Assembly: GCA_964630795.1 (NCBI GenBank)
Contig: CAZVWF010000017.1
Location: 1 to 36,063 of the forward strand
Origin: SZUA-117 sp964630795
GTDB lineage: Bacteria > Pseudomonadota > Gammaproteobacteria > Steroidobacterales > Woeseiaceae
Direction of reading: 5' to 3'
Length of the DNA stretch: 36,063 bases
Below, one piece after another: positions 32,439 to 36,063 of this stretch. Numbering within the stretch: position 1 is the first letter of the stretch; every line of letters begins with the position of its first letter. The position numbers and the translations under genes are program-made. The notes under the pieces are model-generated. The model did not search any database, was not told where the DNA came from, and saw only the letters and a program-made list of their open reading frames with translations.

Positions 32439-33212
32439 CTATTGCCGTGTCAACGAGTGACTGGTCAGGTAGTAAGCGACGCCGATAAACCCGGCCCCAC
32501 CAGTAACGTTTCCAACTGAGACCCAACCCAGGTTGTACAGGACGTTGGGCAAGGTGACCGAATCCGGGTGCTCCCCGAAGAACGATATGGTGAATATCGC
32601 CATGTTCGCGATACTGTGCTCATAGCCTGCCGAGACGAACGCAAACAGACACCAGAAAATCAATATGCACTTTGCCGCGTCGTTTCTCGTCTTTGACGTC
32701 ATCCAGATCGCGAGGCAGAGCAGCCAGTTGCAGATGATCGCGCGCGCCAGCAGCTCGGTGACACTACTGTTCAGCTTCGTATCAGCAACACTGTGAACCA
32801 GGCTGGAGCCATTGTCGTTCCAGCCTCCACCGCCACCTAAAGAGAACAGGGTTGCGAGCATGACGGCGCCAAACAGATTGCCATACCAACAGATTATCCA
32901 GTCCCTGATCGCGGCGAAAAAACCGATCTTTCTGTAGAGAAACCCAAAGGTCATGAACATGATGTGGCCGGAAAACAATTCCGCACCGGCAAATATGATC
33001 AGTATCAGGGCAATGCCGAAAAAGCAGCCCATGATGAGGTTTCTGGATGCGGGTTCTGCATCATTACCCAGCGTGAGTATCAGTACGATTCCAACGCCGA
33101 CGTACGCACCAGCCATCATTGTGGATACAAAGTACCCGGCTGGATTGCTCCTTAGATACTCGATTTTCTCTACCGCGATATCTGCGAACTCTTTAGTGGT
33201 ATCTCTGTGCAC
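32439..33212 (-). CDS. Formate/nitrite transporter (FNT) family channel
   Basis: A 257-residue FocA/NirC-type pentameric channel protein, six helices: YFVSTMMAGAYVGVGIVLIL, then GIALILIIFAGAELFSGHIMFM, WYGNLFGAVMLATL, the NWLLCLAIWMT segment and FVSAGYEHSIANM, which carries the conserved central histidine. The last helix pair starts at NLGWVSVGNVTGGAGFIG. Next to nar genes, nitrite is the likely substrate. The frame stays open to 33494, but that would overlap the 3' end of the DUF7009 gene by 68 nt and add about 94 non-family residues. The GTG at 33212 has GGAG 5 nt upstream and begins just before the family start (KEFADIAVEKIEYL). ATGs at 33281 and 33314 are weaker alternatives. It is convergent with narK2. 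Confidence 0.85.
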   Translation of the reverse strand: MHRDTTKEFADIAVEKIEYLRSNPAGYFVSTMMAGAYVGVGIVLILTLGNDAEPASRNLIMGCFFGIALILIIFAGAELFSGHIMFMTFGFLYRKIGFFAAIRDWIICWYGNLFGAVMLATLFSLGGGGGWNDNGSSLVHSVADTKLNSSVTELLARAIICNWLLCLAIWMTSKTRNDAAKCILIFWCLFAFVSAGYEHSIANMAIFTISFFGEHPDSVTLPNVLYNLGWVSVGNVTGGAGFIGVAYYLTSHSLTRQ

Positions 33213-33426
33213 ATCGACTCCGTCGGCCAGGTTCAATGTTAGAACTGGCGCTCGTGTTGATTGCTCGTGCGGGGTGACCATTGCCTGGAGAAGCCGGTTG
33301 GCCGGACCGGGCATCGCGTCACTATCGAAACAGCCGGGACCGCCGTGCCAGGATTGATTTGTGGTGGTGTCGCGGAAGAAGATGCCGCAATTGTCTGGGG
33401 ACCGCTTGCAGTAGCGATGCTGAACC

Positions 33427-33813
33427 TCAGGCGTCGTGAGATTCTGCGCGCGGATGAGGAAAGGTATCCGCGTCGTCCTCGCAATCTCTGCCATGTCCGG
33501 GTTCGAGGCAGGCGAAGTCTTTCTCTATCAAGATCGAAAGCGTGTCGCCTTCCGGTAAGTCCTGTTCCGCCATCAATGAAACGTCGTCTGTTGAGGCCCA
33601 TCCGGAAACCGAGGACTCAGGCAAACAGACGACGAGGCCGCTGGCATCGAGATTCGCATGAATTGCCGCACCATTGGAAACATCGAGGCGGTAGTTCAGG
33701 GCGCCGTCCGGAAACCGGGTCTCCTCGACAATACTCTGACCGGCCGCAATCTGTTCTACCTCGCCCCGCTTCAATCGAAGGCGCAGTGTATTTCCTCGTA
33801 TACGAAGCTTCAT
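33427..33813 (-). CDS. DUF7009-like small protein of unknown function
   Basis: A 128-residue soluble protein beginning MKLRIRGNTLRLRLKRGEVEQ, followed by predicted strands (LNYRLDVSNGAAIHANLD, GLVVCLPES), DDVSLMAEQDLPEGDTLSILIEKDFACLEP and a tail with Cys, His and many Asp/Glu (GHGRDCEDDADTFPHP). I recognise this as the DUF7009 family of small proteins found in many bacteria. No enzymatic motif is seen, and the acidic Cys/His tail could bind metal, which is speculation. It precedes the FNT gene on the same strand with a spacer of about 214 nt. GGAT precedes the ATG and a perfect TATAAT lies upstream. Confidence 0.75.
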   Translation of the reverse strand: MKLRIRGNTLRLRLKRGEVEQIAAGQSIVEETRFPDGALNYRLDVSNGAAIHANLDASGLVVCLPESSVSGWASTDDVSLMAEQDLPEGDTLSILIEKDFACLEPGHGRDCEDDADTFPHPRAESHDA

Positions 33814-33841
33814 AAAATCATCCGGACCAGTTGACGCGCAA

Positions 33842-33847
33842 ATTATA
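33842..33847 (-). promoter_or_regulatory. -10 element upstream of the DUF7009 gene
   Basis: A perfect TATAAT on the minus strand, 28 nt before the ATG, implies a leader of about 22 nt. No matching -35 hexamer is seen at 15-18 bp spacing, so an activator or a different architecture may be involved. Confidence 0.4.
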
Positions 33848-33990
33848 GCGAAAGGAGTGGTGAATTCCTCTTCGGTTTTTACCTAGCGGTTCCGGTGCTT
33901 TAATCGTGCATTATCCGGGTTCCAGCGCTCCTGGTGTGGTTCTGGTGTCGGCGAGACACTGACTCCGGGGTCAACGGTTTGCCGCCGTTA

Positions 33991-33996
33991 TATACT
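33991..33996 (+). promoter_or_regulatory. -10-like element upstream of the hybrid histidine kinase
   Basis: TATACT lies within TTATATACT, 28 nt before the kinase start codon. There is no convincing -35. The rest of the 211-bp spacer between the DUF7009 gene and the kinase shows only the divergent -10 described above. Confidence 0.3.
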
Positions 33997-34024
33997 CGTC
34001 ACTCTCAAGCGGACGCAAAATGCA

Positions 34025-35923
34025 ATGAATCTCCCAACCGACATTGCCGGCAAGTTACTGAATGCTTCACTGGATGCGATCGTCATTGTCGACAAAAACG
34101 GCGATATCAGCTATGTCAATGAGCAAGCGACCCGTCTGTTCGGCTATGAACAACCTGAAATGCTCGGCCAAAAGGTCGAGATCCTCATGCCTGACGGGTT
34201 TCGGAAAGATCATATAGAACACAGGGCGCGTTATGCGAAGTCGCCGAGATCCAGACCGCTCATATCCGGGACAAGCCTGCAGGGCCGGCGTAAGGACGGG
34301 CAGGCGTTTGAGGCAGATATCGCGCTGACGCCCGTTCAGACAGAGGCCGGCCTCCTTGTCGTCAGTACGATTCGTGACATCTCCGCCGACAACACCTCGG
34401 AGGCCTACTTTCGCAATGTCCTGGAGTCTGCGCCCGATGCGATGATCATCATGGATCACTTCGGCAAGATAACGGTCGTCAACGGTCAGGCGGAAAAGAT
34501 GTTTGGCTACGATCGCGACGAGCTGCTGGGGCAGGAAGTCGAGATATTGTTGCCTGAGTCGTCGCGGGCGCGTCATATCAGTCATCGCGCCGGTTTTGCG
34601 GCCGCTCCGCAATTGCGGCCAATGGGCGCCGACCTGGAATTATTCGGTCGCCGATCGGATGGCAGTGAGTTTCCGGCCGAGATCAGCCTCAGCCCGTTTA
34701 GCAGTGCCTCCGGCTCGTTCGTTTCCAGCGTTATTCGGGACGTAACGAGCCGCAAAGCGATGGAGGCCGACCTGATCGCGGCAAGGCAGGAGGCGGAGCG
34801 TGCGAACAAAGCGAACACGGCATTCCTGGCTGCGGCCAGCCACGACCTGCGCCAGCCGGTGCAGGCCCTGGCGTTGTTGAATGGTGCATTACGCAGAACG
34901 GTAAACAGTGACCTGGCGGTCGAAATGGTCGAGAGTCAGCGACATTCGCTGGACGCGATGACCAACCTGCTGAATTCACTACTCGACATCAGTCGCCTGG
35001 ATGCTGGCAAAGTGGAGCCGGAGTTCGAGGACTTTCGAATCCAGCGACTCGTCGACCGCCTGTTCGCGGAGTTTTCCAGGCAGGCAAAGCAGAAGAACCT
35101 GGGCTTCGAGTCGGTTTCCTGCGAAGAGACGGTCGTGCGATCAGATCCCAGCCTCCTGAGCGAGATTCTGCAAAACTTCGTCTCCAACGCGATTCGTTAT
35201 ACGGACAAGGGTGAAGTCTGCCTGCGTTGCCGTGAGGATGGTGAGCACCTGTGGATTGACGTGACAGATACGGGTATCGGTATCGATGAAAGCCAGATCG
35301 CAGAGATATTTCACGAGTTTCACCAGATCAAAACACCCGGCGTCGACAAGGAAGGCTTCGGTCTCGGCCTCGCAATCGTCAAGCGGCTTGCTGATCTGCT
35401 GGGGCACGAAATCGGTGTTGACTCGGACGTCGGCAACGGCTCGACTTTTTCGATTTGCCTGCCCATCGTGGCGCAGTGCGGCGTCTCCGGCAAATCGGCA
35501 GTGCCGGATCACGCTGACCGATCAGAAGCGGTTGCCAGCGGCCTCATCATCCTGATAGAAGACGACGTCAATGTTGCGAATGCCTGGGGCCTGCTGCTGG
35601 AAGCCGAGGGGTACCGGGTTGCGACCGCGGCGTCGGCCAAGGAAACGACGGCCATAATCAAGCATCTGGCAGCGGCGCCCGACCTGATTATCTCGGACTT
35701 CCACCTGCTTGATGGATCGACCGGCGTGGAAGCGGTCGCAATGGTCCGGGAGGCCTTCGAAAAGAATATCCCTGCATTCATCGTGACTGGTGATACGTCG
35801 AAGATGATTCAGGAGGCGCGCCTGATCGACAACTGCATCATTCTGAACAAGCCGGTCAACACCGACACGTTGCTGAACAATGCCGGCACGGCGATCAGGA
35901 GTGGCGAGGTGCCGGAAGACTAG
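34025..35923 (+). CDS. Soluble PAS-PAS hybrid histidine kinase/response regulator
   Basis: A 632-residue protein with no membrane segment. Order: PAS 1 (about 8-120), PAS 2 (about 128-243), a short coiled coil (245-265), HisKA with the H-box AASHDLRQPVQAL (His273), HATPase with N-box ILQNFVSNAIRYT (Asn388), G1 DTGIGID and G2 GFGLGLAI, and a C-terminal receiver (about 506-625) with acidic pocket IEDD, phospho-acceptor Asp558 in ISDFHL and Lys in ILNKPV. Both PAS domains resemble the FixL type (GYxxxELLGQxVEILxP, then RxxHIxHR) and keep a histidine where FixL binds heme. The distal arginine of FixL is not evident, so a heme or redox cofactor is only possible. No separate response regulator is adjacent. 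The target could be the nearby nar/FNT genes or a distant partner. Confidence 0.92.
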   Translation: MNLPTDIAGKLLNASLDAIVIVDKNGDISYVNEQATRLFGYEQPEMLGQKVEILMPDGFRKDHIEHRARYAKSPRSRPLISGTSLQGRRKDGQAFEADIALTPVQTEAGLLVVSTIRDISADNTSEAYFRNVLESAPDAMIIMDHFGKITVVNGQAEKMFGYDRDELLGQEVEILLPESSRARHISHRAGFAAAPQLRPMGADLELFGRRSDGSEFPAEISLSPFSSASGSFVSSVIRDVTSRKAMEADLIAARQEAERANKANTAFLAAASHDLRQPVQALALLNGALRRTVNSDLAVEMVESQRHSLDAMTNLLNSLLDISRLDAGKVEPEFEDFRIQRLVDRLFAEFSRQAKQKNLGFESVSCEETVVRSDPSLLSEILQNFVSNAIRYTDKGEVCLRCREDGEHLWIDVTDTGIGIDESQIAEIFHEFHQIKTPGVDKEGFGLGLAIVKRLADLLGHEIGVDSDVGNGSTFSICLPIVAQCGVSGKSAVPDHADRSEAVASGLIILIEDDVNVANAWGLLLEAEGYRVATAASAKETTAIIKHLAAAPDLIISDFHLLDGSTGVEAVAMVREAFEKNIPAFIVTGDTSKMIQEARLIDNCIILNKPVNTDTLLNNAGTAIRSGEVPED

Positions 35924-36063
35924 GTCATCAACATTGCCAGCCAGCTGGCAAGCGACTTGTTCCAGGCGACGCCCGCGATGTAGGCGAAGGTCGCGAGAGC
36001 CAGTACGAAGGCGATCGCCCGCGACTGGCGCGACCGGCCCCGTCGCAGAGCCACCATGCCGAG
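35920..36063 (-). CDS. SirB2-like membrane protein, C-terminal end (truncated by window)
   Basis: The minus strand is open from the window edge to a TAG at 35922-35920, giving 47 residues that include LGMVALRRGRSRQSRAIAF, a hydrophobic helix and FAYIAGVAWNKS. The ALRRGR...AYI(V)xVA pattern recalls the last helix of the SirB2 family, small four-helix membrane proteins of unknown function. Its stop overlaps the stop of the convergent kinase gene by 2 bases. The identification rests on a short fragment. Confidence 0.55.
   Translation of the reverse strand, partial: LGMVALRRGRSRQSRAIAFVLALATFAYIAGVAWNKSLASWLAMLMT

Overview
The window looks like a scaffold from a gammaproteobacterium, probably a marine or sediment heterotroph assembled from metagenomic or draft data. 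Base composition is moderately GC-rich. The fabA-fabB pair for anaerobic unsaturated fatty acid synthesis is typical of Gammaproteobacteria, and a block of exactly 100 Ns marks a scaffold join. There are no rRNA or tRNA genes, insertion sequences, CRISPR arrays or phage genes that I can recognise. The window reads as ordinary chromosome carrying two catabolic/respiratory islands. The genus is not determinable from the sequence alone.

Layout, left to right. (1) 1-2.5 kb: the 3' end of a metallo-beta-lactamase-fold gene, a GlpT/UhpT-like MFS transporter (minus), and a small exported protein built of 11-residue Arg/Asp-rich repeats. The last is closed by a bidirectional terminator. (2) 2.5-7.1 kb (minus): a four-gene operon for a GldA/GldF/GldG-like ABC system plus a DUF4340 protein, with overlapping start/stop codons. 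(3) 7.2-11.5 kb: a YfcC/DcuC-type carboxylate or amino-acid carrier, then (minus) an MBL hydrolase translationally coupled to a lipoprotein gamma-glutamyltransferase. (4) 11.6-18.7 kb: a phenylacetate degradation cluster, with paaZ (minus) divergent from paaX-paaI-paaABCDE (plus). paaE is interrupted by the assembly gap. (5) 18.9-21.5 kb: fabA-fabB-fghA. (6) 21.8-32.4 kb: a respiratory nitrate reductase operon led by a membrane-anchored diheme cytochrome c, narC-narG-narH-narJ-narI followed by two NarK-type transporters. (7) 32.4-36 kb: on the minus strand an FNT nitrite/formate channel and a DUF7009 protein, then on the plus strand a soluble PAS-PAS hybrid histidine kinase. The window ends inside a SirB2-like gene (minus).

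How the genes fit together. PaaABCDE epoxidises phenylacetyl-CoA, PaaZ opens the oxepin ring and oxidises the aldehyde, PaaI hydrolyses stalled hydroxyphenylacetyl-CoA, and PaaX is the phenylacetyl-CoA-responsive repressor. PaaK, PaaG, PaaF, PaaH and PaaJ are not here and must lie elsewhere if the pathway is complete. The nar block supplies a cytoplasm-facing molybdenum enzyme with its membrane cytochrome b, chaperone, periplasmic/membrane cytochrome c, nitrate and nitrite transporters, and a separate nitrite channel. That would let the cell respire nitrate, although the paa epoxidase itself needs oxygen. The most interesting region is the narC-led operon. Its gene order also matches the cytoplasmic-type nitrite oxidoreductase operons of Nitrobacter/Nitrococcus minus nxrX, so the direction of catalysis deserves a phylogenetic test. 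I did not find a clearly new defence, mobile or biosynthetic system.
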